Source of the DNA: Rhodospirillales bacterium
GTDB lineage: Bacteria; Pseudomonadota; Alphaproteobacteria; Rhodospirillales; Defluviicoccaceae
Assembly: GCA_026125865.1 (NCBI GenBank)
Contig: JAHCKI010000083.1
Coordinates: forward strand, 1 to 8,718
Direction: 5' to 3'
DNA: 8,718 bases
Shown: positions 1 to 5,936 of the stretch, piece by piece
Position numbering within the stretch: the stretch's first letter is position 1
Layout of the letters: every line of letters starts with the position of its first letter
The notes under the pieces: generated by a model
Told to the model about the DNA's origin: nothing
The model's input: only the letters and a program-made list of their open reading frames with translations
The model's database searches: none
Translations under genes and position numbers: made by a program

Positions 1-46
1 CCGTGACATGTCGGGGTTTCGGGTGAACGCAATACGGTCGACAACC

Positions 47-490
47 ATGAACGACGAAGCCGCGCTGCGGGACACGTTACGCAAGATCGAGGCGCTGTTC
101 GCGGGCGCCGCCACCGCCGGCGAGAAGGCCGCCGCCGGCGCCGCCGCGGAACGCATCCGCGCCCGCCTGCGCGAAGCGGAAAAGCGCGAGAGCGCCATCG
201 AGATGCGGTTCAGCCTGCCCGATCCTTGGGCACGTCAGATGTTCATCGCCCTTTGCCGCCGATATGGCCTCCGCCCCTACCGCTTTCCCCGCATGCAGCG
301 CCAAAGCGTCCTAGTGCGGGCGCCCGAAACCTTCATCGACACGGTCCTATGGCCGGAGTTTCAGGAGATCAACGCGGCACTCACCGAATACCTCTCCGAG
401 GTGACGGAAAGGGTGATCCGCGAGACGGTCTACAAGGACACCGGCGACGCCGACGAGACTCCCGAACCGGCCAAAATCGGGAAAAGATAG
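47..490 (+). CDS. Conserved hypothetical protein, DUF2786-like N-terminus (host flank)
   Basis: This 147-aa protein lies outside the element, next to the attachment site. The start at 47 is chosen because the protein from there opens with a helical segment (roughly residues 6-45) of the kind seen in DUF2786 proteins: a leucine-rich RKIEALF stretch followed by Ala/Gly-rich repeats. An in-frame ATG at 8 would add 13 residues that look unlike coding sequence. Neither start has a clear Shine-Dalgarno. The middle is rich in Arg and aromatic residues (RRYGLRPYRFPR, about 79-90) and the C-terminus is acidic and then basic. There is no signal peptide or membrane segment. Similar proteins are widespread as hypotheticals in alphaproteobacteria; function is unknown. 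It is probably the ordinary chromosomal gene downstream of the tRNA. Confidence 0.75.
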   Translation: MNDEAALRDTLRKIEALFAGAATAGEKAAAGAAAERIRARLREAEKRESAIEMRFSLPDPWARQMFIALCRRYGLRPYRFPRMQRQSVLVRAPETFIDTVLWPEFQEINAALTEYLSEVTERVIRETVYKDTGDADETPEPAKIGKR

Positions 491-518
491 GGCGTAGAAA
501 CAGCACTGCCCAGCAAAA

Positions 519-564
519 TGGTACGCCCGGTTGGATTCGAACCAACGACCCTCTGATTAAAAGT
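519..564 (-). other. Attachment site: 3' portion of tRNA-Lys (anticodon UUU)
   Basis: Read on the minus strand, the segment gives an anticodon loop CTTTTAA (anticodon UUU), the 3' anticodon stem TCAGA, variable region GGGTC, T stem GTTGG/CCAAC around TTCGAAT, the acceptor strand CGGGCGT, discriminator A and an encoded CCA at 521-519. The sequence upstream of the loop does not give the matching stem (TCTGA expected), a D arm or the complementary acceptor strand (ACGCCCG), so this is not an intact tRNA. The match ends about position 564. A 3' tRNA copy of about 45 bp beside an integrase gene is the classical footprint of tyrosine-integrase insertion. The reconstituted tRNA should lie at the other end of the element. 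Confidence 0.85.
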
Positions 565-670
565 GACGTGCGCGGCCATTTCACTACGAAACATGAGTTA
601 ACATATCAGCGGTTCTATCGACAATTTTTCTTTGCATAACAATGTTTTTTCGGTACCTTGGTGAACACGA

Positions 671-716
671 GGTAACATTGCAAAACCAAGCCGTCTGTTA
701 CCTAGGTGTTACCTAG
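671..716. repeat. Paired 9-bp direct repeats and inverted copy between att and integrase
   Basis: GTTACCTAG occurs at 697-705 and again at 708-716, 11 bp apart, about one helical turn. The inverted core GGTAAC is at 671-676, and a related GGTACC is at 652-657. The stretch from about 585 to 750 is visibly richer in A/T than its surroundings and has no gene. Repeats of this kind between an attachment core and int are typical of arm-type integrase or excisionase sites, or of operators controlling the integrase. The role is inferred from position. Confidence 0.45.
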
Positions 717-752
717 AGGATTCCTCTGATTGTTTTTCGAGAGGGTGTTCCA

Positions 753-1982
753 ATGCCAAAAATGATGCTCACGGACGCGGCTGTTCGTCGCCTCAAGGCA
801 CCGACAACGGGGCAAGTCGATCACTTCGACCAGGCCTTGCCGGGGTTCGGTTTGCGGATCTCAGCGGGTGAGGTGCGATCGTGGTTCGCGTTCTATCGCG
901 TCAACGGCAAACAACGGCGCGAAACGATCGGACGATATCCCGCCGTCACCCTCGCGGATGCTCGAAAGCGGGCGGCGGCGATCTTCGAAGCAGTTCGCGG
1001 CGGCGCCGATCCCAAGGAAACGCGTAAACGAGAAAAAGCCCATGCCGAAGCCCGTCGCTTTGAGGTGATCGTCGAGGCCTTCTTGACACGGCATGCGTCT
1101 CGCAATCGCACGGCCGATGAAACGCGGCGGGTATTCGAAAGGTATGTTCTTCCGACTTGGCGCGGTCGACAGATTGACGAGATCAGCCGCCGTGACGTAG
1201 CCGAGTTGTTGGATAAAGTTGAGGACTGCCGGATTGATGTCGGTGACGGCCGGATGCTTGGCGGTCCGGTGATGGCGGATCGAACGCTTGCGGCAATCCG
1301 GAAACTGTTCAATTGGTACGCGGCGCGCGATGACAGGTTTGTTTCACCAGTCGTGCGCGGCATGAGCCGGACCAAGCCGAAGGACCGAGCGCGCGACCGA
1401 GTACTATCGGACGCCGAAATCCGGGCGCTGTGGCCGCTTCTCGACGACCACGGGATATTCGGTGCGATCGTTCGGTTACTGTTCCTGACGGCCCAGCGTC
1501 GCGACGAGGTGGCCAGTATGCGGCGGAGCGAGATCAGCGGTGACGTGTGGACCATACCGGCTGCACGATATAAGACGAACCGGGCGAACGTCATTCCGTT
1601 GAGTTCGGCGGCCTTGGAAGTGATTAACCGACAGCCTCGATTGGGCGGTTCAGATCTGATGTTCACAACCAGCGGGCGGACGGCGTTTAGTGGCTTTTCG
1701 AAGGCAAAACGGAAGCTCGACGAGGCGTTGTCCGAGGCGGAGCAGCCGTGGACGCTGCACGATATTCGGCGAACCGCGCGCACGCTTATGACCCGGGCCG
1801 GCGTGCGTCCGGACATAGCAGAGCGTGTCCTTGGCCACGTAATCGCTGGCGTCGAGGGCGTCTATGACAGGCACGGTTACGAACCGGAGAAACGGCAAGC
1901 GCTCGAAGCGTTGGCAACAATGATCGAGCGCATCGTCGACCCGCCAGCCGACAACGTGGTGTCATTGCCGGCGAAACAGTAA
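753..1982 (+). CDS. int: Tyrosine site-specific integrase, P4/DUF4102 type
   Basis: This 409-aa enzyme is of normal length for the P4-type integrase family. It should insert and excise the element at the tRNA-Lys 3' end. Residues about 1-90 form the DUF4102 arm-binding domain (GFGLRI, then YRVNGKQRRETIGRYP near 48-63), about 100-200 the SAM-like core-binding domain, and about 215-395 the catalytic domain. The expected active-site residues are all visible: Arg249 in TAQRRDEV, Lys274 in the RYKTNRANVIPL hairpin, His336 and Arg339 in HDIRR, His362 in LGH, and the nucleophile Tyr371 in VYDRHGY. The enzyme therefore looks intact. The start at 753 has a GAGAGGG ribosome-binding site at about 739-745. 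It lies 190 bp from the tRNA fragment and points into the element. Confidence 0.95.
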   Translation: MPKMMLTDAAVRRLKAPTTGQVDHFDQALPGFGLRISAGEVRSWFAFYRVNGKQRRETIGRYPAVTLADARKRAAAIFEAVRGGADPKETRKREKAHAEARRFEVIVEAFLTRHASRNRTADETRRVFERYVLPTWRGRQIDEISRRDVAELLDKVEDCRIDVGDGRMLGGPVMADRTLAAIRKLFNWYAARDDRFVSPVVRGMSRTKPKDRARDRVLSDAEIRALWPLLDDHGIFGAIVRLLFLTAQRRDEVASMRRSEISGDVWTIPAARYKTNRANVIPLSSAALEVINRQPRLGGSDLMFTTSGRTAFSGFSKAKRKLDEALSEAEQPWTLHDIRRTARTLMTRAGVRPDIAERVLGHVIAGVEGVYDRHGYEPEKRQALEALATMIERIVDPPADNVVSLPAKQ

Positions 1983-2000
1983 AATCGCTTATGGCGCGGC

Positions 2001-2073
2001 TAGGGTAGCTCCCGAAAGCCGGGCACCGCACCCGGTTGCCGCGTCTTCACCTTGCGGGCACCAGCGGAGGTGC
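2001..2073 (+). ncRNA. Candidate structured leader RNA, possibly C4-antisense-like
   Basis: The 94-bp gap between int and the 203-aa gene is packed with pairing segments. Hairpin 1 is CCGGG (2019-2023) with CCCGG (2031-2035), extended by AA/TT around a bulged G. Hairpin 2 pairs TGCCGC (2037-2042) with GCGGGCA (2054-2060). Hairpin 3 pairs GCACC (2058-2062) with GGTGC (2069-2073) and overlaps the GGAGG ribosome-binding site (2066-2070) of the next gene. Hairpins 2 and 3 share bases 2058-2060 and cannot form together. The first two hairpins remind me of the C4 antisense RNA of P1-like phages and the related P4 CI RNA, but that resemblance is from memory and untested. A cis-acting leader is the plain alternative. 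Confidence 0.4.
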
Positions 2074-2076
2074 TTC

Positions 2077-2688
2077 ATGCCGGTTGAAGAATGCGCCGAC
2101 GGCGACGGCATCACCAAGCGCAGAGGAACGAGAATCAGCGCGCCTTTCGGCCCAAGCGAGAATAACGCACTTCGGGAAATGCTCCCACCCGGCAAGGATT
2201 TCGGAATCAACGGCAGACTTGCAGCGATAGAAGCGCAAGCGTCGGCAATCTTGAATGCCGCTGGGCTTCCAACCGACGGCAACATCCCCGGTCCGACCGA
2301 CGGTGGACCGGACACGCTCGAGCGATATGCCAACGATGCGATCAATTTGATTGGATTCATTCGGGCCGGGCTCAAAGGAGGTGACGCGGAAATGGCGGCG
2401 CTTTTCGCCTTGAGGTTGGGGGCGCTCTTGCAGGCGGCGGAACTCAAAACCGATTGGGAAAGGCACGCGCTGCGTGGCGAAAAGGTTGTCGATAGCGCTC
2501 GCCAAGGCGGGAGAAACCGAGGTGTATCGAGCACCGATAGAAACGCGGAAATTGTCGCGCGGTTCAAAAAATTGCGAAGTGAGAAACCGCGCCGGATCAG
2601 TAACACGAGCATTGCGAAAGATCTTGCGCCAGCGTACGGGCTTACATTTCGCCGCGTTCTGCAGATCGTCAGTGAGTCAATTTTTTGA
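2077..2688 (+). CDS. Hypothetical protein with putative C-terminal helix-turn-helix
   Basis: I do not recognise this 203-aa protein by name. The start at 2077 is supported by GGAGG at 2066-2070. The first 45 residues look unstructured. About residues 46-130 are helical and Ala/Leu-rich, containing GRLAAIEAQASAIL and ALRLGALLQAAELKTDWE. A basic linker (about 131-150, ARQGGRNRG) leads to a C-terminal segment (about 153-200) whose pattern of short helices, with SIAKDLAPAYGLTFRRVLQIV, could be a small DNA-binding helix-turn-helix. Proteins of this build often sit beside integrases in proteobacterial islands, without known function. No membrane segment is seen. It lies alone between the structured leader and the alpA leader hairpin, which suggests a regulatory or early role, but that is inference. 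Confidence 0.75.
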   Translation: MPVEECADGDGITKRRGTRISAPFGPSENNALREMLPPGKDFGINGRLAAIEAQASAILNAAGLPTDGNIPGPTDGGPDTLERYANDAINLIGFIRAGLKGGDAEMAALFALRLGALLQAAELKTDWERHALRGEKVVDSARQGGRNRGVSSTDRNAEIVARFKKLRSEKPRRISNTSIAKDLAPAYGLTFRRVLQIVSESIF

Positions 2689-2731
2689 GAAATCTGCCCG
2701 CCAAGTTTCCGGCGAACATGTTTATTAGAGG

Positions 2732-2760
2732 GGCTACGTCATCGAACAGAGGATGTAGCC
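2732..2760 (+). promoter_or_regulatory. Hairpin over the alpA ribosome-binding site
   Basis: GGCTAC (2732-2737) pairs with GTAGCC (2755-2760). Inside it, ATC (2741-2743) can pair with GAT (2752-2754) after skipping three bases. The right arm ends one base before the alpA start codon. It takes in part of the AGAGGA ribosome-binding site (2748-2753), the rest being in the loop. The structure could limit translation of alpA, or the same inverted repeat in DNA could be an operator. I found no convincing sigma-70 promoter in the 2689-2761 gap. Confidence 0.4.
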
Positions 2761-2761
2761 G

Positions 2762-2953
2762 ATGCTCAAGATTGTCTCTTTTTCCGATCTGAAGGACCGT
2801 TTTGGCCTCACGTGGACCCGAGTTCACGTCAACAGGCTGATCAAGGCCGGTCAGTTTCCTCAAAAAGTTCAAATTTCAGCCGGTCGCGTGGGTTGGCTCG
2901 AGTCTGAAATCGAAGCATGGCTTCGGGCCCGTGCCGATGAACGTGCCGCCTAA
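2762..2953 (+). CDS. alpA: AlpA-family helix-turn-helix transcriptional regulator
   Basis: This 63-aa protein has the size and layout of the AlpA/phage-regulatory family (MerR-like winged helix). An N-terminal helix-turn-helix spans roughly residues 6-30 (FSDLKDRFGLTWTRVHVNRL), followed by FPQKVQIS and the wing motif RVGWLESEIEAWLRAR at about 42-57, which is the family signature. In P4-like satellites and many islands AlpA proteins activate excision or early gene expression; the target here is unknown. The start at 2762 has AGAGGA at 2748-2753. The gene sits between the 203-aa gene and the primase and is closed off by a strong hairpin four bases after its stop. It looks intact. Confidence 0.88.
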   Translation: MLKIVSFSDLKDRFGLTWTRVHVNRLIKAGQFPQKVQISAGRVGWLESEIEAWLRARADERAA

Positions 2954-2956
2954 AGA

Positions 2957-2987
2957 AAAGCGCCGCCCGTGGCGGAGGCGGCGCTTT
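2957..2987 (+). terminator. Terminator-like hairpin after alpA
   Basis: AAAGCGCCGCC (2957-2967) and GGCGGCGCTTT (2977-2987) form a perfect 11-bp GC-rich stem with a 9-base loop, starting just after the alpA stop codon. Only three T residues follow the GC part. The A-run on the other side makes it potentially bidirectional. It probably separates the regulatory gene from the primase operon. Confidence 0.7.
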
Positions 2988-3018
2988 GGAAACTTCACTG
3001 ATTTGTCGGCGATCAGCA

Positions 3019-3045
3019 GCGCACACAGTAAAACACATGGTGCGC
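3019..3045. promoter_or_regulatory. Inverted repeat upstream of the primase gene
   Basis: GCGCAC (3019-3024) and GTGCGC (3040-3045) are perfect inverted arms, 21 bp centre to centre, or two helical turns. They end 19 bp before the primase start and after the alpA terminator, where the promoter of the replication operon would be expected. The spacing suits a dimeric regulator such as AlpA. The arms share the GCAC/GTGC core with the repeats at 5233-5463. No clear -35/-10 pair was recognised. Confidence 0.3.
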
Positions 3046-3064
3046 AAGCACAAGGGCGCGGCCG

Positions 3065-4009
3065 ATGAACGCCGCCGAAATCATCCGGGCGCTTAGCGGG
3101 CGGAACGGGATGGCTCGCTGCCCGGCGCACCAGGACCGAAACCCGAGCCTGAGCATCCGCGATGGTGAAAGCGGACTGCTCGTCACCTGCTACGCCGGCT
3201 GCGACCGGCGGGACGTGATTGCCGCACTCCGGCAGCGTGGCCTTTGGCCAGGTCGTGACGACAGTCGCCCCGTACAGAAACCGCGATCGCGATCGTCGAA
3301 GATCGAACCGCGCACGTCCCTTTCCGAATGGGCGCGTGAGCTTTGGAACGGCTGCCGCACGATCGAGCCGGACGATCCGGCCGGCCGATACCTCGCGGCT
3401 CGCGGCTGCGCAATGCCGCACCCGGCTGGTGATCTACGATGGCATCCGCGGCTGAGCCACCCGAACGGCCATGTTGGCCCTGCCCTTGTCGCGCTGATTA
3501 CGGGTGTCCGAGACGCTGGCCGATGGATGTCGCTTCATCGAACGTGGATCGCCGACGATGGCAGCGGGCTGAAGGCATTCGACCACCTGCCGAAGGACGA
3601 GCGACCCAAAGCGCGGTTGCTGCTCAAGGGTCATCCAAAAGCCGGCGGCGTGATTCGCCTGTGGCCCGACGACGAGGTGACCTTTGGCTTGACCGTCAGC
3701 GAGGGCCTCGAAAACGGCCTCACCGCCGCCCGCGTGTTCACGCCCGTTTGGGCAGCGATCGACGCCGGCAACCTCGGATCGCTGCCCTGCCTCTACCCGC
3801 TGGACAGCCTCACGGTGGTGGTCGATCGCGACCGGGCCGGGATTGAGGCCTTCGAGGCCCTGGCGCGGCGGTGGCATGAGGACAGTGCCCGATACCGCGA
3901 CCACGCGGACATGATGAAGAACTGCGAGGTCTGGCGGGTCTGGTCGCCGGTGCCTGGCGAAGATTTCAATGATTGGGCCGCGAGGTTCGACGATGCCCGC
4001 GACCGATGA
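3065..4009 (+). CDS. Zinc-finger/Toprim DNA primase-like protein
   Basis: This 314-aa protein should make RNA primers for replication of the element. The N-terminus carries a CHC2-type zinc ribbon with Cys19, His22, Cys42 and Cys46 (ARCPAHQDRNPSLSI, then TCYAGCDRRDV). A middle region (about 85-205) resembles the DUF7146-type segment found in phage primases, with YLAARGC and the arginine- and tryptophan-containing LRWHP. The Toprim fold follows: Glu213 in TVSEGLENGLTA and the Asp254/Asp256 pair in VVVDRDRAGIEAF. GEDFNDW near 298-304 is the usual end motif. There is no helicase domain; the neighbouring gene supplies that. The start at 3065 has AAGGG about 8 bases upstream. The 3' end overlaps the ATPase gene by 17 bp, so the two are probably co-translated. 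Confidence 0.88.
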   Translation: MNAAEIIRALSGRNGMARCPAHQDRNPSLSIRDGESGLLVTCYAGCDRRDVIAALRQRGLWPGRDDSRPVQKPRSRSSKIEPRTSLSEWARELWNGCRTIEPDDPAGRYLAARGCAMPHPAGDLRWHPRLSHPNGHVGPALVALITGVRDAGRWMSLHRTWIADDGSGLKAFDHLPKDERPKARLLLKGHPKAGGVIRLWPDDEVTFGLTVSEGLENGLTAARVFTPVWAAIDAGNLGSLPCLYPLDSLTVVVDRDRAGIEAFEALARRWHEDSARYRDHADMMKNCEVWRVWSPVPGEDFNDWAARFDDARDR

Positions 4010-5210
4010 GCAAATCCGCCACCTGATCGACCACCAGCGCGAACGATACGTTCCGCTGGAGCCAGCAAAGCAGAGCATCGAGATGGACGGCTCTCATTCA
4101 AACGGCGTCCCGCGGCTGAGTTCGGGCCGTCCGGTACGTTGCGTCATGTGCTGGGAAGTAGACAGCCTGCCGGAACCGCAATACCTGATCGACGAGTTCG
4201 CGGGCGAGGATCATATCCACATCAATTTCGGCGACCCAAAGTCTGCAAAGACGCTTTCGCGCATCCACAAAGCGTTCTGTATTGGTCGTGGCGTCCCGTA
4301 CTTCGGTCGGAACGTTATCCAAGGCGGAGCCGCGATCATCTCGGCAGAAGCGCAGTCATCAACCCTGCAACGCCTGCAAGCGTACCGCCGCCATCAAGGG
4401 ATCGAACGCGACCACCTTCCGGTTTGGGTCTACCCCGACCGGATTGATTTCTACAGTTCGAATGTCGATGCCAGAGCCATCGCCGATGACATCAAACGCG
4501 CAGAGGATCAACTGAAGGTCGAATGCCGGTATACCTGCATCGACAGCTTGATGTCATCACTTCCCGGCGGCAGCGACAGCAATTCCAAGGACGTGAACCT
4601 GTTCGTTGGCAACGTCCAGGAGCTCCAAGCCAGCCTCACGCACCCGATCCATATCGACGTCATTCATCACGCCGGCCGGTCAAACGAGGAACGGACCCGG
4701 GGCTCCAACCATATCGACGCCATGGCGGACGCTACTTGGCGCGCCACTCTCGACGAGAACGGCGACGGATGGCTCATCAACACCATCAACCGCCACGGCG
4801 CCTCAGGAACCAAACTCGCATTCACGGTGGCCAGCGTCGATCTCGGCACGAATTCTCGCGGCCAGACCATCAATTCGGCCATCTGCCTGGAACGCATCGC
4901 ATCAGAAAGCGACTTCGCCGCAACGAAGCAAGAAAAGCTGATCGGCAAGGGACGCGCCGCCCATGAGGCATTGTGCGCCGTATGCCTCGACCGCGACACC
5001 ATATCCGTAGATTTCGACGTCTTCGAAGACGCTTTGCTTCGCCGCGAGATCGTCGATCCAACAAAGCCCGAGAACAACCAGCGAGCTCGTTTCTCTGAAC
5101 TCAGAAAGGCGTTGAAAAACCATGGCAAGGCCGACTTCGATGCCAAAGAACGGCGCATTTGGCTCATCAAGAAACAGCACGACTTCCCGGACGCGGGAGA
5201 CCCGTTTTGA
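3993..5210 (+). CDS. RepA-like AAA family ATPase, replicative helicase
   Basis: This 405-aa RecA-fold ATPase is of the RepA/AAA_25 type found next to Toprim primases in phages and satellites, where it acts as the replicative helicase. The start at 3993 is preferred over ATG 3969 because GAGG (3982-3985) stands 7 bases before it. Residues 80-87 form the Walker A loop, GDPKSAKT, with Ala in place of the last Gly of the consensus. The Walker B strand is YTCID (180-184), followed by SSLPGGSDSNSKD. HH at 225-226 and the RGSNHIDAMAD stretch (236-246) match the conserved end of the ATPase core. About 320-400 looks like a helical winged-helix tail. The repeat array begins about 20 bp after its stop. 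Confidence 0.87.
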   Translation: MPATDEQIRHLIDHQRERYVPLEPAKQSIEMDGSHSNGVPRLSSGRPVRCVMCWEVDSLPEPQYLIDEFAGEDHIHINFGDPKSAKTLSRIHKAFCIGRGVPYFGRNVIQGGAAIISAEAQSSTLQRLQAYRRHQGIERDHLPVWVYPDRIDFYSSNVDARAIADDIKRAEDQLKVECRYTCIDSLMSSLPGGSDSNSKDVNLFVGNVQELQASLTHPIHIDVIHHAGRSNEERTRGSNHIDAMADATWRATLDENGDGWLINTINRHGASGTKLAFTVASVDLGTNSRGQTINSAICLERIASESDFAATKQEKLIGKGRAAHEALCAVCLDRDTISVDFDVFEDALLRREIVDPTKPENNQRARFSELRKALKNHGKADFDAKERRIWLIKKQHDFPDAGDPF

Positions 5211-5270
5211 TATCCCGACCCACCTCATTCGCCGCACGAAAAGCGCACGATTTGGCCGATCGTGCGGGGC

Positions 5271-5279
5271 TGTGGATAA
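5271..5279 (-). promoter_or_regulatory. DnaA box
   Basis: TGTGGATAA on the plus strand is the exact reverse complement of the DnaA-box consensus TTATCCACA. It stands between the third and fourth hexamers of the repeat array, next to the replication genes. The position suggests recruitment of host DnaA. One 9-mer can occur by chance, so context carries the call. Confidence 0.55.
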
Positions 5280-5413
5280 CTTTTCGCACGATGCTTCGTG
5301 CGCCCTTTCGTGCGGACCACAGAGCGTGCGGGTTAACTACCTTGAAAAAACACCGTTTTTCGGGCGCACGATCGTTCGTGCGGGCCACCGTGCGGGGGTC
5401 ATCGCGTCGCGCA

Positions 5414-5446
5414 CGCACGGTGTCTTCTTCTTTAGAAGACCGTGCG
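5414..5446 (+). other. Long imperfect hairpin in the repeat array
   Basis: GTCTTCT (5422-5428) and AGAAGAC (5434-5440) form a perfect 7-bp stem with loop TCTTT. The flanking array copies CGCACGG (5414-5420) and CGTGCG (5441-5446) extend it to about 13 bp with a two-base bulge. It may be an origin hairpin for single-strand initiation, or a weak terminator for the primase-helicase operon; no T-run follows it. Confidence 0.4.
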
Positions 5447-5535
5447 AGCGTGCGGACCGTGCGGAACGCGCTCCGTTCAGCATCACGGGTAGAAGGCAAA
5501 GATCGGAAACGCACCCAACATGGAGGAAGTGACCC

Positions 5536-5931
5536 ATGATCAACGCTTCACTTCACGGCCGCCTAGGTGGCGATCCCGTCGCACGCGAGACGAAGGCCGG
5601 TAACACGATGGCAACCGCGTCGCTTGCGGTGAACGCAGCACGCTATGACGAGGACGATGCGACAGTATGGTTCTCGCTCGCAGCGTTCGGCCGGACTGCC
5701 GACGAACTAATGCGACATGCCAAGGGCGACGTGCTCAGCGCCATGGGCACGCTCTACCGCTCACGCTTCACCACCCGCAGCGGCGAGGCGCGAGAAACCT
5801 GGTCGCTCACGTGCGAGGCGCTCGTGTCCGCCAAGACGGTGCGGCCGCGCGGTGGACGCAAGCCGAACGGAACGACGCAACGCCAGCAAGCCAGCGATCA
5901 ACGGCCGTTCGATGACGCGCCGGGGTTTTGA
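5536..5931 (+). CDS. ssb: Single-stranded DNA-binding protein
   Basis: This 131-aa protein has the OB-fold of bacterial/phage SSB over about residues 1-102. It starts with MINASLHGRLGGDP, followed by TKAGNTMATASLAVN, the aromatic strand VWFSLAAFGRTADELMR (44-60), KGDVLSAMGTLYRSRF and the final strand WSLTCEAL. A short flexible Arg/Gln-rich linker leads to the acidic tip FDDAPGF, which corresponds to the DDDIPF partner-binding tail of canonical SSB but ends Pro-Gly-Phe. It is shorter than host SSB (about 160-180 aa), mostly in the linker. GGAGG at 5522-5526 supports the start. It follows the candidate origin directly and probably coats single strands made by the adjacent helicase. Confidence 0.92.
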   Translation: MINASLHGRLGGDPVARETKAGNTMATASLAVNAARYDEDDATVWFSLAAFGRTADELMRHAKGDVLSAMGTLYRSRFTTRSGEARETWSLTCEALVSAKTVRPRGGRKPNGTTQRQQASDQRPFDDAPGF

Positions 5932-5936
5932 TCGCG

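Larger units (their letters stand above)
5233..5463. repeat. Candidate replication origin: 15-copy CGTGCG/CGCACG array
   Basis: The 325-bp space between the ATPase and ssb contains 15 copies of one hexamer. CGCACG starts at 5233, 5244, 5285, 5365, 5410 and 5414. CGTGCG starts at 5261, 5297, 5309, 5325, 5377, 5389, 5441, 5449 and 5458, and seven of these nine extend to CGTGCGG. Two modules have exactly the same architecture: copies at 5285/5297/5309 and at 5365/5377/5389, each with 12-bp steps and the first pair facing each other (CGCACGA, four bases, TCGTGCG). A perfect DnaA box and a short A-tract/T-tract (5344-5361) lie within or between the modules. Iteron-like repeats beside primase and helicase genes suggest the origin. 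Operator sites are the alternative. Overlapping plus-strand ORFs here have no protein-like character. Confidence 0.6.

Noticed and set aside
500..600. Complete tRNA-Lys gene
   Set aside because: The D arm, the 5' acceptor strand and the 5' anticodon stem are missing on the minus strand; only the 3' portion is there.
893..1816. 307-codon minus-strand frame inside the integrase gene
   Set aside because: It is antisense to a complete integrase with all catalytic residues, has a Ser/Arg-rich composition and no ribosome-binding site; a GC-rich shadow frame.
3969..3992. Upstream ATG 3969 for the helicase
   Set aside because: It lacks a ribosome-binding site and would lengthen the overlap with the primase; ATG 3993 has GAGG at the proper distance.
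5233..5463. Repeat array as a CRISPR
   Set aside because: The repeated unit is only 6-7 bp, occurs in both orientations and has irregular 4-40 bp spacing; no cas genes are present.
5122..5539. Two overlapping plus-strand frames (136 and 126 codons) across the repeat array; one ends in an ATGA overlap with ssb
   Set aside because: Both are Arg/Ser/Ala-rich with no recognisable fold, the array repeats explain the sequence, and ssb has its own strong ribosome-binding site. Conservation in relatives could reopen the case.
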